From the IMG/VR virus record IMGVR_UViG_3300047444_000069, positions 64,001 through 128,000 of that record: DNA of 64,000 nt. One strand, 5' to 3'. The DNA is from a virus. A model generated the notes under the pieces. It ran no database searches, was not told the origin of the DNA, and saw only the letters and a list, made by a program, of their open reading frames with translations. Shown here piece by piece: positions 7,266 through 13,833 of the stretch (position 1 is its first letter; the number at the start of each line of letters is the position of its first letter). A program made the position numbers and the translations under genes.

Positions 7266-8641
7266 TGACTGATGCAGTTAAATCGGGCGTCCAACATGCG
7301 GGCGACCTCAACATCGTAGAAGTATCGTTGATATGTTCGAATGGCACAACGATTGACTTGCTTCCCTTTATGATCGAATGCAATGTGACCGAAGACATCT
7401 TCTCCACATCGCTCTATGGCAACATCGTTATCGCGGATAGTCTCGGCATCATCGAGAACGGCCCGATCATTGGAGAAGAATATGTGAGGGTTGATTTCCA
7501 GACGCCCGGAATGAAAGCACATATTGCAAAAACTTTTAGGGTCTTCAACATCAGTGATCGCAACGTGGCACTGGATGACAAGACGCAAGTCTTCGTGATG
7601 CACTTCTGTTCGCCCGAAGTGTACATCGATGCCATGAACAAAATCTTCAAGACCTTCGAAGGTCGCGTGGATGATGTCGCGGGCAACTTGTATGCGAACT
7701 ATCTCAACGTGGCACGGAACATCGTGGTCAATCCGAAGTCGGGACAGTTCGTAGAATCCGACGATACGACTTCACTGACGATCCTCACGGAGACAGACAA
7801 CAACATCAAGTTCACATGTCCCGGTTGGGGCGCACTGAAGACCCTCAGTTGGCTTGCTGCGAAGTCGATAGACAAAGACACCAAGGCATCGGACGGACTG
7901 TTCTACGAGTCCACACAGGGCTACTATTGGGGTTCTATTGGGTCGATCTTGAACGCATGGAAGAAATCCAAGCGGGTTGCGGGAGAGTTCTATTATTCGC
8001 CTAGCAATCGACGGTTCAATGAATCCGGTACGGTCGCCGTGGATGGAGTGCAGTACACGGTCCCGAACCTTGACCGTGATTACAAGGTCGTAGAAGACTT
8101 CAGGATCATTGATTCGTTCAATACTTTGAAGTCGAATGTTTCGGGGTACTATGCGAATCAGGTGTTGACGGTTGACTTGATCCACAAAGGGTACAAGTAC
8201 AACAACTTCGATTACGTACAGGACTTTGCGAACTATCCGCACTTGGACAAGTATCCGCCGTTTACGACGAATCAGTTCCGCAATCCGCAGATGGTCACGG
8301 AAGTTGCGTATCAGCATCCAAACCTGTTCAACAACGCACCGGCCAACGTCAACGAACGTGTTGCGGCCATCAAGCAGAACCGGAAGTCACTGCTGGCGGG
8401 TTACTCGAATATCAAGGTTGAAGTGACCGTACCGGGAAGGACGGACTTTGAGGCAGCAAGCGTGGTTTACTTCGCTATGCCGAAGATGGGTCCAAAGGAC
8501 GAGAGTGATAAGACCGAAGCGTTCGACAAGTACATGTCGGGCTTGTATCTGGTGACGTGCATCCGCCACAAGTTCACGCATGACCGCCATACGATGATCA
8601 TGGAACTTGTGAAAGATAGCCTATCCAGACAAATTGAGTGA
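7265..8641 (+). CDS. gp27: baseplate hub protein, T4 gp27-like
   Basis: The 458-aa protein has an N-terminal beta-rich domain (LPFMIECNVTEDIFSTSLYG) and a central segment GLFYESTQGYYWGSIGSI, typical of the gp27 hub family. gp27 forms the trimeric ring that joins the gp5 needle to the tail tube. It is somewhat longer than T4 gp27 (391 aa). The gene order gp53 then gp27, with the gp5-like needle 5 kb downstream after an early-gene island, supports the call. Confidence 0.75.
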   Translation: MTDAVKSGVQHAGDLNIVEVSLICSNGTTIDLLPFMIECNVTEDIFSTSLYGNIVIADSLGIIENGPIIGEEYVRVDFQTPGMKAHIAKTFRVFNISDRNVALDDKTQVFVMHFCSPEVYIDAMNKIFKTFEGRVDDVAGNLYANYLNVARNIVVNPKSGQFVESDDTTSLTILTETDNNIKFTCPGWGALKTLSWLAAKSIDKDTKASDGLFYESTQGYYWGSIGSILNAWKKSKRVAGEFYYSPSNRRFNESGTVAVDGVQYTVPNLDRDYKVVEDFRIIDSFNTLKSNVSGYYANQVLTVDLIHKGYKYNNFDYVQDFANYPHLDKYPPFTTNQFRNPQMVTEVAYQHPNLFNNAPANVNERVAAIKQNRKSLLAGYSNIKVEVTVPGRTDFEAASVVYFAMPKMGPKDESDKTEAFDKYMSGLYLVTCIRHKFTHDRHTMIMELVKDSLSRQIE

Positions 8642-8645
8642 TATA

Positions 8646-8695
8646 ATAAATAGTACGTGGAGATGATCTGCGTACTATTTAAGGGGAACGGGGTG
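8646..8695 (+). promoter_or_regulatory. late promoter within an RBS-adjacent hairpin
   Basis: ATAAATA (8646-8652) overlaps the left arm of a perfect 11-bp inverted repeat, TAAATAGTACG (8647-8657) and CGTACTATTTA (8671-8681), with a 13-base loop. The right arm abuts the Shine-Dalgarno AAGGGG, six bases from GTG at 8693. Late RNA starting near 8658 would lack the left arm, while read-through RNA from the gp27 operon would fold. The layout matches the one known for T4 I-TevI, soc and e. Confidence 0.75.
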
Positions 8696-9343
8696 ACAAA
8701 AATTGCATCCATCTATCTGATAACAAATATCACAAATTCGAAGAAGTATGTTGGAGTCACAACCAAGGCCAATCCAAATAAGAGATGGACGGAACACAAA
8801 GCATTCAGCAGAGACAGTTCAAGTCCTCGTCATTATGTGCTCCATCAAGCAATCAACAAGCACGGCATCGATAGTTTCACATTTGAAGTGATATACCGGT
8901 CCCATGATGCGAATCATACAGTGGACGTAATGGAACCATTCTTCATCAAGGAATACGATACCTTTGGGCCGAATGGATACAATCTCACTCCCGGTGGTCG
9001 GTGTCCTATGTTGGGGCGAACCCACACGGAAGAAACCAGACTGAAGATTTCGCAAAACAGACGTGGCATAGGACACAGCGAAGAAGCAAAGAAACGAATT
9101 TCTTCATCAACCAAGGGAATAGCTAAGTCTGAGAAACATAGGACGAATATATCCGCCTTCCGCAAAGGCGGCGACAACTACAGATCAAAGAATTGGATCG
9201 TAGTTCGACCTGACGGACAGGAACTTCAGATCACAAACATGAAGAACTTCTGCCGGACGAACAATTTACATCCGGGAAGAATGACGGAAGTTGCGCAAGG
9301 AAAATTGGAACACCATAAGGGATATAGGTGTTCCAAGACATGA
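8693..9343 (+). CDS. GIY-YIG homing endonuclease 1
   Basis: I start the gene at GTG 8693, which has a good Shine-Dalgarno; upstream in-frame starts at 8657 and 8663 lie within the hairpin. This gives 216 aa. The GIY-YIG nuclease domain contains IYLITN, KKYVGVT, the arginine in KRWTEH, and the conserved glutamate in VMEPFFIKEYD. It is followed by NUMOD3-like repeats (GRTHTEETRLKIS, GIGHSEEAKKRIS) and a C-terminal IENR1-like DNA-binding module ending KLEHHKGYRC. It is a selfish gene of the T4 Seg/I-Tev type, inserted after gp27. Confidence 0.9.
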   Translation: MTKIASIYLITNITNSKKYVGVTTKANPNKRWTEHKAFSRDSSSPRHYVLHQAINKHGIDSFTFEVIYRSHDANHTVDVMEPFFIKEYDTFGPNGYNLTPGGRCPMLGRTHTEETRLKISQNRRGIGHSEEAKKRISSSTKGIAKSEKHRTNISAFRKGGDNYRSKNWIVVRPDGQELQITNMKNFCRTNNLHPGRMTEVAQGKLEHHKGYRCSKT

Positions 9344-10237
9344 TCAAGTAGCCGGATTGAAGGGAATGCACATGGTGGGGAACGTGAACGACAGTTTGCT
9401 TCCCAACGTGTTCTGACAGAAGTCAACGCACGACTGCATGTTGACGGATGTCAGATGGTCAACCATATTCCCGAAGCCAGTATAGAACTCGAACTCAGGA
9501 TAATGGATCGACGGGAACAACGGATCAGGCAGAGACGGAATCGCGGGGAAGCCGGGAATGCTGAAGTTGAACATCAAGTTCGTCGGCAGTCCTGACTTCA
9601 TCATATCGAGATATGTCTGTGGGTTTGGAAGGTTCGGTAGCGGCGGTAATGCAGCAAGCGCCATCGACTTCAGTTGGTCCAGTGTTGGCATGGTCGGCAT
9701 CGCGGGCATACTCGCGAACTTCAGCTTTCCACAAACCTGATTGATCAGGCCAAAAATCATGTCAGGCAAACTCATGATGTAGGACTTGATCAGGTTACAC
9801 ATCGTGGACAACGATTCGAACTCTGGGATGCGCATGTCCGGGAACAGAGGCGAAGGAATGCCCGGAAATTGAATCCCGGCTGCGATCTTTGCCTTCACGG
9901 ATGCCAGTAGGTCGGACGGGTTCCCGTTGAGTATGTCTGGGAGCTTGATATTGAGTACAGGAACCGCTGGCAGCAGTGACAACGGGTCAACACTCAGGAA
10001 ACTTGTCAGGGGCGTCAGCATCCCCGTACACGTCTGCATCAACTGTGTAGCTTTGAGTTCGGCTATCGACGTTACCATCTCGATGTTCGGACACTTCATG
10101 GTCGGGAACATGGGGACGGGCAAAGTTGGTAGTTGCGGCATCGTGAAGTTGAACGGCGGGTTCTTCAGATTCGGTGCGAACTGATTGTATAGGTCGTTGA
10201 ACGAAGGAATCGGCGTGCTGGTACAAAGTTGGGGCAT
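9344..10237 (-). CDS. proline-rich protein of unknown function, late, minus strand
   Basis: The 297-aa protein has a striking pattern of short proline motifs, such as PQLPTLPVPMFP, PGIPSPLFPDM and PALPPLPNLPN, throughout its length, with a few cysteines. I do not recognise the family. It is convergent to the GIY-YIG gene, and a minus-strand GTAAATA about 26 bases upstream of the ATG marks it as late. Its place between gp27 and the gp5-like needle hints at a hub or needle accessory role (gp28, gp26 or gp51 are missing from this window), but that is only context. No clear Shine-Dalgarno is visible. Confidence 0.7.
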   Translation of the reverse strand: MPQLCTSTPIPSFNDLYNQFAPNLKNPPFNFTMPQLPTLPVPMFPTMKCPNIEMVTSIAELKATQLMQTCTGMLTPLTSFLSVDPLSLLPAVPVLNIKLPDILNGNPSDLLASVKAKIAAGIQFPGIPSPLFPDMRIPEFESLSTMCNLIKSYIMSLPDMIFGLINQVCGKLKFASMPAMPTMPTLDQLKSMALAALPPLPNLPNPQTYLDMMKSGLPTNLMFNFSIPGFPAIPSLPDPLFPSIHYPEFEFYTGFGNMVDHLTSVNMQSCVDFCQNTLGSKLSFTFPTMCIPFNPAT

Positions 10238-10261
10238 GGTAGTAGACCGTAAGGTGATCCA

Positions 10262-10558
10262 CTATTTACCCGAAGTGATGTAGAATCCCTTCCCCGGATT
10301 TTCCTTGAACCATGTGAACAACGGATCGATAGCACCAGTCATCGGTTGTACCGAACATATGTCTTGTGCGATTAACCCCGGAACAACTCCACGCACCATA
10401 CCGGCCCACATGTCGCGCAGGTCGCGCTTATGTTCGTCCGTCATTTCCGGTCGCTTGATCGGAAACACGTCACACGGCTTACCCCACGGATACGACTTGT
10501 TTAGATCGAGTGGGACGTTGCGCTTGAAGCTTGATGAAAGTTCTTTGTCTGGGGCCAT
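10262..10558 (-). CDS. small protein with a major-capsid-protein-like segment
   Basis: Starting at ATG 10558 (MAPDKELSSSF) the product is 98 aa; a coupled ATG at 10570 is the alternative. Residues 50-82 read MWAGMVRGVVPGLIAQDIC and SVQPMTGAIDPLF. This is close to residues 75-105 of the phage's own gp23 (LVRRAMPQLMAYDLC, GVQPMSGPTGLIF), sharing VR, P, L, A, D, C, VQPM and G. The rest is unrelated to capsid protein. It is the last gene of the early operon. A role mimicking or interacting with the capsid protein is inference. Confidence 0.75.
   Translation of the reverse strand: MAPDKELSSSFKRNVPLDLNKSYPWGKPCDVFPIKRPEMTDEHKRDLRDMWAGMVRGVVPGLIAQDICSVQPMTGAIDPLFTWFKENPGKGFYITSGK
10263..10269 (-). 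promoter_or_regulatory. late promoter for the proline-rich gene
   Basis: On the minus strand this reads GTAAATAGTGG, with RNA expected to start near 10257. It overlaps the last codons of the gene at 10262-10558, so late transcription of 9344-10237 begins inside the end of the early operon. Confidence 0.6.
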
Positions 10559-10559
10559 C

Positions 10560-10781
10560 TTAACTCTCATGGTCACAGAAGTGTTGAATCGTTTCCCATG
10601 ATTCCGTGACCTCTGGGGCAGCATCCAGATAGCCGTCAAAGTCATCGAAGGTGGTGTAGCATCCAACGGCTGCGACACGTTCTACGTAGCGCCACGTCGA
10701 TTCGTGGTTCATGGACATGTAGTGACGAAGCTTGCGGTATCGTGCCGCGTCGATTTGATCTTGTGTCAGGTTGTCGGCCAT
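10560..10781 (-). CDS. small early protein, unknown
   Basis: The ATG at 10781 (MADNLTQDQIDAARYRKLRH) gives 73 aa; a TTG at 10805 is less likely. The protein is rich in aromatic and acidic residues (YTTFDDFDGYLDA). It overlaps the preceding gene by 16 bases and ends just before the capsid-mimic gene, so it is part of the same operon. No family was recognised. Confidence 0.65.
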   Translation of the reverse strand: MADNLTQDQIDAARYRKLRHYMSMNHESTWRYVERVAAVGCYTTFDDFDGYLDAAPEVTESWETIQHFCDHES

Positions 10782-10972
10782 TCTGTGTTGATCCAAAGAG
10801 GGCAAAATCTATTGAAGGTTCCGTTGTTGACATCTTCGGTGATACGCCGTTCAGTCAAATTGCAATCGTGGTCATCTGGCGTCCCGGTGGGCCAATAGAA
10901 CCCCAACATATAGTCCTTATAGTCGGTACGCTTCTGGGGACACGTAGCGCACCGCTGCGGCCCTTTAAGCAT
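10766..10972 (-). CDS. small cysteine-containing early protein
   Basis: The 68-aa product has a CATC motif near the N-terminus (CATCPQKRTDYKDY), a further cysteine in DHDCN and one in NRFCPLW. This fits a small zinc-binding fold. The ATG overlaps the previous stop (ATGCTTAA), so translation is coupled. The function is unknown. Confidence 0.6.
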   Translation of the reverse strand: MLKGPQRCATCPQKRTDYKDYMLGFYWPTGTPDDHDCNLTERRITEDVNNGTFNRFCPLWINTEWPTT

Positions 10973-11147
10973 CGTCCAGTAGTTCCTCTAGCTTCGCTTC
11001 AAGCTTCCACAAATCAACGTAGCGAATCGTTTCTTCCTCAAAGTCGCCACGTCGCGCATAGTAGTCAGTCGAAGGTACATGTACCGTCTTTTCTGTGACG
11101 CATTCCTTCAAGATACCCAGAATGAATGCTGCGTCTTTATTCGTCAT
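10965..11147 (-). CDS. small early protein, unknown
   Basis: The start is ATG 11147 (MTNKDAAFILGILKE), which overlaps the end of the preceding gene; the longer open frame upstream is a shadow. The 60-aa product is acidic at its C-terminus (LEAKLEELLDDA) and probably helical. It sits in a chain of overlapping small genes. Confidence 0.65.
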   Translation of the reverse strand: MTNKDAAFILGILKECVTEKTVHVPSTDYYARRGDFEEETIRYVDLWKLEAKLEELLDDA

Positions 11148-11577
11148 TGTGTAATCCAAGTACTGTGCAGTTCCAATCATTCCACTCGCGAATCGCTTGG
11201 TGGAAGTCCTCATACGCGTTGTCGCGTTTCTCGTTCGTACCGAACACCATCGACCCGGATCGTTCTGCACGATCTTCCTTCGATGCTCCCAACAACCAGA
11301 CACGTTCTGTCTGAATGTCCATCACTGATCGCGAGACGACCTCATAACCGTTCGATGCCCTGAACTTATGGAAGTCACCATCGTCGTCCCCGTACCACGT
11401 CACACGGCTATCCGGCGACTGATACAGGATGTCGAATGTCAGACGCTTGGTGGTCTTGACCAGACGGTAGGTGATAAGGTCAAGGACAACCAGTTCCGGT
11501 GTTTCCTCGCCCATCCCCAAGTTAATCCTGTTCATCAAGTTGTTCCACTTCTTTATTTGTTCTACTTCGTTGTACAT
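11137..11577 (-). CDS. early protein, paralogue of the gene at 21742
   Basis: This 146-aa protein has no recognised domain. Its C-terminal segment EKRDNAYEDFHQAI resembles DRKRDAVYNDFHRKI in the protein encoded at 21742-22137, and both have a preceding F.R.(S/T).GYE element. The two probably form a small paralogous family split between the two early islands. It starts at the last base of the upstream stop. Confidence 0.65.
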   Translation of the reverse strand: MYNEVEQIKKWNNLMNRINLGMGEETPELVVLDLITYRLVKTTKRLTFDILYQSPDSRVTWYGDDDGDFHKFRASNGYEVVSRSVMDIQTERVWLLGASKEDRAERSGSMVFGTNEKRDNAYEDFHQAIREWNDWNCTVLGLHNDE

Positions 11578-11759
11578 CAGAAGTGTTCCTCATGATTGAA
11601 GTCTGTCATCTTGAACAGACCGACTTCGACCAATGCCGACTGCATTCCGTTCTTGAATAGGTTTCGGAAGGTGGTGAAGGGCATCGTGACTTCGACGCCC
11701 TCGACGTTCAGCGTGACGCTTCGCGCGTCCTTATTAACGGTTGTGTAGGCTGTTGCCAT
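11577..11759 (-). CDS. small early protein, unknown
   Basis: The 60-aa product MATAYTTVNKDARSVTLNVE and onward has alternating hydrophobic residues suggesting a beta hairpin, followed by a helix (FRNLFKNGMQSALVEVGLF). It sits tightly between neighbours in the early operon, which supports translation. The function is unknown. Confidence 0.6.
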   Translation of the reverse strand: MATAYTTVNKDARSVTLNVEGVEVTMPFTTFRNLFKNGMQSALVEVGLFKMTDFNHEEHF

Positions 11760-11765
11760 TCTAGT

Positions 11766-11852
11766 TCAGAAGTACTCGCTAATGATGTAGCCGATGATCG
11801 CACCGACCGGGATGGACAGAAGGAACCAGTCAAATGTAGTAAGCTTTCTCAT
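11766..11852 (-). CDS. 28-residue single-pass membrane peptide
   Basis: I read this directly: ATG at 11852 gives MRKLTTFDWFLLSIPVGAII followed by GYIISEYF and a stop. A strong Shine-Dalgarno, AGGAAAAGAAC, precedes the ATG. The central 18 residues are hydrophobic with a positively charged N-terminus, so it should insert in the inner membrane with the N-terminus inside. It fits exactly between 11759 and the next gene. Small phage membrane peptides often affect lysis timing or superinfection; that is only an analogy. Confidence 0.7.
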   Translation of the reverse strand: MRKLTTFDWFLLSIPVGAIIGYIISEYF

Positions 11853-11863
11853 GTTCTTTTCCT

Positions 11864-12040
11864 CTATGGACAACACCGTGGGCTTCCACCGCAATAGTGT
11901 TCGTAGTTCCAATCATCCGGGTCGATTTCTTCCGGGCCACAGTAGATGTCGCGCCACTCACCACAACAACAACATTCCATCTGGAATTCATCACCAAACA
12001 ACCGAATCCCCGGATTCACTGGAATCAGTTCAGTGATCAC
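11864..12040 (-). CDS. small cysteine-rich (zinc-ribbon-like) protein
   Basis: GTG at 12040 overlaps the stop of the upstream gene (GTGATCACTGA) and gives 58 aa. It has a run of four cysteines (MECCCCGEWRDIYCG) and a CGGSPRCCP C-terminus, suitable for binding one or two zinc ions. It resembles in style the cysteine-rich protein at 18246-18509. No function can be assigned. Confidence 0.6.
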   Translation of the reverse strand: MITELIPVNPGIRLFGDEFQMECCCCGEWRDIYCGPEEIDPDDWNYEHYCGGSPRCCP

Positions 12041-12206
12041 GTTTGCTCGCTTCGTAGTTGGCCCATTCTTCGATAGCGTTCTGGACCGTTTCCGGCTTGT
12101 AACCAAGCCCCGACAGATGACCACGAAGGCCATCGACGGTCTTGATCTGGTATTGCTTGGCAAGACGCACGGCATCTTGTACGCAGTAGAAGGTTTCGAC
12201 GTTCAT
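12030..12206 (-). CDS. small early protein, unknown
   Basis: The ATG at 12206 (MNVETFYCVQDAVRLAKQYQ) overlaps the stop of the preceding gene (ATGA), giving 58 aa. It is probably all helical (LRGHLSGLGYKPETVQNAIE), like a small three-helix domain. A longer frame to 12389 is the shadow of the gene at 12203-12367. Confidence 0.65.
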   Translation of the reverse strand: MNVETFYCVQDAVRLAKQYQIKTVDGLRGHLSGLGYKPETVQNAIEEWANYEASKRDH

Positions 12207-12367
12207 CGCACGAACCTGTAATTGCGCTCGATGGCGACATTCAGGCAGTAGTCCAGCGTCGCGCTGACCATCAGTTCGCCCGTGAATGCATCCACGATAG
12301 TTCCGAAAATTCGCATCTTGTCGTTCGAGTGATGCACGGTCAGCTTGACATTTCGTTCTTCGTTCAT
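12203..12367 (-). CDS. small early protein, unknown
   Basis: I translated this by hand: ATG at 12367 gives MNEERNVKLTVHHSNDKMRI and a total of 54 aa ending RNYRFVR. It overlaps its upstream and downstream neighbours by four bases each (ATGA), the normal spacing here, so it is very likely real. A beta-rich fold is suggested by alternating hydrophobics. Confidence 0.7.
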   Translation of the reverse strand: MNEERNVKLTVHHSNDKMRIFGTIVDAFTGELMVSATLDYCLNVAIERNYRFVR

Positions 12368-13035
12368 TGTTTCTCCGCAAGCTTGGCAAGCATAAGCATG
12401 TCTCTTACAGCTTGTTGCGCTTCATCGAGCGTCCGTTGATGGAACAGCACATTGACAACTTGCTGCAACGTCTCAATCCTGTCTTGCTCTGCGGACTGGG
12501 CGAGAGGGGCGGCTTTCTTCGCCGCAACACGGCTCAAGCGGCAATAGGTACAAAGCTCGATGCCTGATGCTGGATCGACTTCGAAATGATGCTCATGTGT
12601 ATCGGGTCCGATCGTGTCAGGTGCATCGCCCATAGCTAGAGCCTTGCGGTAAATTGCATCGCGCATATCCGCCTCTTGCTTGTCGCTCGGATTGGCGAGA
12701 GGTGCGGCTGTGGTAGCTGCGCGCCACGCTTCCATCATCTGACCGGCGTGCGCCCAATCTTCCGCGTGCCGCTCGATTAGATGAAACGCGACGGACGGCT
12801 CTACCTTGGACCAGTCTTGATCTACTTCGGGCAACGCCGCCTCTTGCTTGTCGCTCAAACTTTGTTCGACATCGCACGCCTTCTTGATGTCCTCTAGCGC
12901 CTTCACTTCGTGCTGGACGTAGGTCTGGTCGTAGCCGTCATTCATCGCCATCAGACCAAGACCTTCACGGTAGATGTGGATGTGCGTGCTGACCATTTCG
13001 GCCAACGATTTGTGACCTTTCAGATGTTCGTTCAT
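12364..13035 (-). CDS. early protein with SDKQEA repeats
   Basis: The 223-aa protein contains SDKQEAALP and SDKQEADMR, and PLANPS/PLAQSA linkers, so it has an internal duplication. A putative metal site is THEHHFEVDP followed by ELCTYC. SDKQEA-type segments are, from memory, frequent in uncharacterised proteins of Burkholderiales phages and prophages, which is a weak clue to host range. It overlaps the previous gene at its start. No enzymatic function is visible. Confidence 0.65.
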   Translation of the reverse strand: MNEHLKGHKSLAEMVSTHIHIYREGLGLMAMNDGYDQTYVQHEVKALEDIKKACDVEQSLSDKQEAALPEVDQDWSKVEPSVAFHLIERHAEDWAHAGQMMEAWRAATTAAPLANPSDKQEADMRDAIYRKALAMGDAPDTIGPDTHEHHFEVDPASGIELCTYCRLSRVAAKKAAPLAQSAEQDRIETLQQVVNVLFHQRTLDEAQQAVRDMLMLAKLAEKQ

Positions 13036-13379
13036 TCGAGAATAGTCCTCACTTCGTGACCAAATTGGGCGAGTGATATTTCGCCATGTTCAAAATCGCA
13101 GTGCCAGTTCCACTTCCCGCTGTACGGATTGAGACGAGAAGTGGGACCGGTGTAGATGATCTTCTTCGCAGCTTCGACATCTTCAAACCGGGCGAAGATC
13201 GACCAGATTGTCCCTTCGACATCGAGAGACATGCGAAGCTGACCGGCCTTGGTTTCGATGAACCAGTACTTGTCCTCATATTCGCCGGTCTGTTCGTTTC
13301 TCACTGCACCAAGGGCAAGGAACGCACCTTCGATTTGGCGGGCTGCATCTTCGCGAACTTTCTTTGCGATTCGTTTCAT
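13032..13379 (-). CDS. early protein, unknown (common phage family)
   Basis: The ATG at 13379 has the strong Shine-Dalgarno GAGGGAGAAGAAC, giving 115 aa; the open frame upstream is a shadow. The segments WSIFARFEDVEAAKK and NPYSGKWNWHCDF belong to a pattern I associate with small uncharacterised phage proteins. The basic N-terminal helix (MKRIAKKVREDAARQ) and the compact C-terminus suggest a soluble alpha/beta domain. Confidence 0.7.
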   Translation of the reverse strand: MKRIAKKVREDAARQIEGAFLALGAVRNEQTGEYEDKYWFIETKAGQLRMSLDVEGTIWSIFARFEDVEAAKKIIYTGPTSRLNPYSGKWNWHCDFEHGEISLAQFGHEVRTILE

Positions 13380-13390
13380 GTTCTTCTCCC

Positions 13391-13735
13391 TCAGTTCAAC
13401 GTGCTGATGTTGTCCAGAATTCCCAGACCCTTCGCGAACACGCCGTCCTTCTTGGCCCATTCGATGATGAAGGCGTTCACCTTGCGCTTCGGAATCTGGC
13501 TGAAGGGAAGCTGCACATCGACCGGCTGACCATCCAGTTCGCCGTGGCAGTACGACACGTCCCATACCGGGAAGCCCGGATCGCTGATCAGCCGCAGACG
13601 CGTGACCTTCAGACCCTTGGTGGTCCAGTCCACCAGACCGCCGTGGTTGTTCTCGCGTTCCTTGTGGTAGCCCTGTGCGTCCACCAGACCGTTCGATTCC
13701 TTCGTGCCGTAGATGTCGCGGTTGATCGTGTTCAT
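13391..13735 (-). CDS. first gene of early operon A, unknown
   Basis: The 114-aa protein (MNTINRDIYGTKESNGLV) is the promoter-proximal gene of the 10262-13735 operon. It lies about 25 bases downstream of the expected start of a sigma70-type promoter. The Shine-Dalgarno GAGGGAGCGACGGAC precedes the ATG. Mixed beta strands (LKVTRLRLISDPGFPVWDV) are predicted by eye. Being first behind a strong early promoter, it should be among the earliest made proteins. Confidence 0.7.
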   Translation of the reverse strand: MNTINRDIYGTKESNGLVDAQGYHKERENNHGGLVDWTTKGLKVTRLRLISDPGFPVWDVSYCHGELDGQPVDVQLPFSQIPKRKVNAFIIEWAKKDGVFAKGLGILDNISTLN

Positions 13736-13749
13736 GTCCGTCGCTCCCT

Positions 13750-13756
13750 CTAAATA
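13750..13756 (+). promoter_or_regulatory. late promoter for the gp5-like needle
   Basis: CTAAATAGTTG is followed by an expected start near 13762, about 70 bases before the ATG at 13834. It overlaps the leader of the opposing early operon, so early and late transcription units here run divergently from overlapping DNA. Confidence 0.6.
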
Positions 13757-13768
13757 GTTGATAGACGA

Positions 13769-13797
13769 ATCTTACCCAAAGACGGGGAGTGTGTCAA
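13769..13797 (-). promoter_or_regulatory. sigma70 early promoter for operon A
   Basis: On the minus strand this reads TTGACA, a 17-base spacer, then TAAGAT: a perfect -35 and a four-of-six -10. It faces the first gene, which starts at 13735. Confidence 0.8.
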
Positions 13798-13833
13798 CTA
13801 CTTTCGTACTTGGGAATTCAAAAAGGTTAAAAC

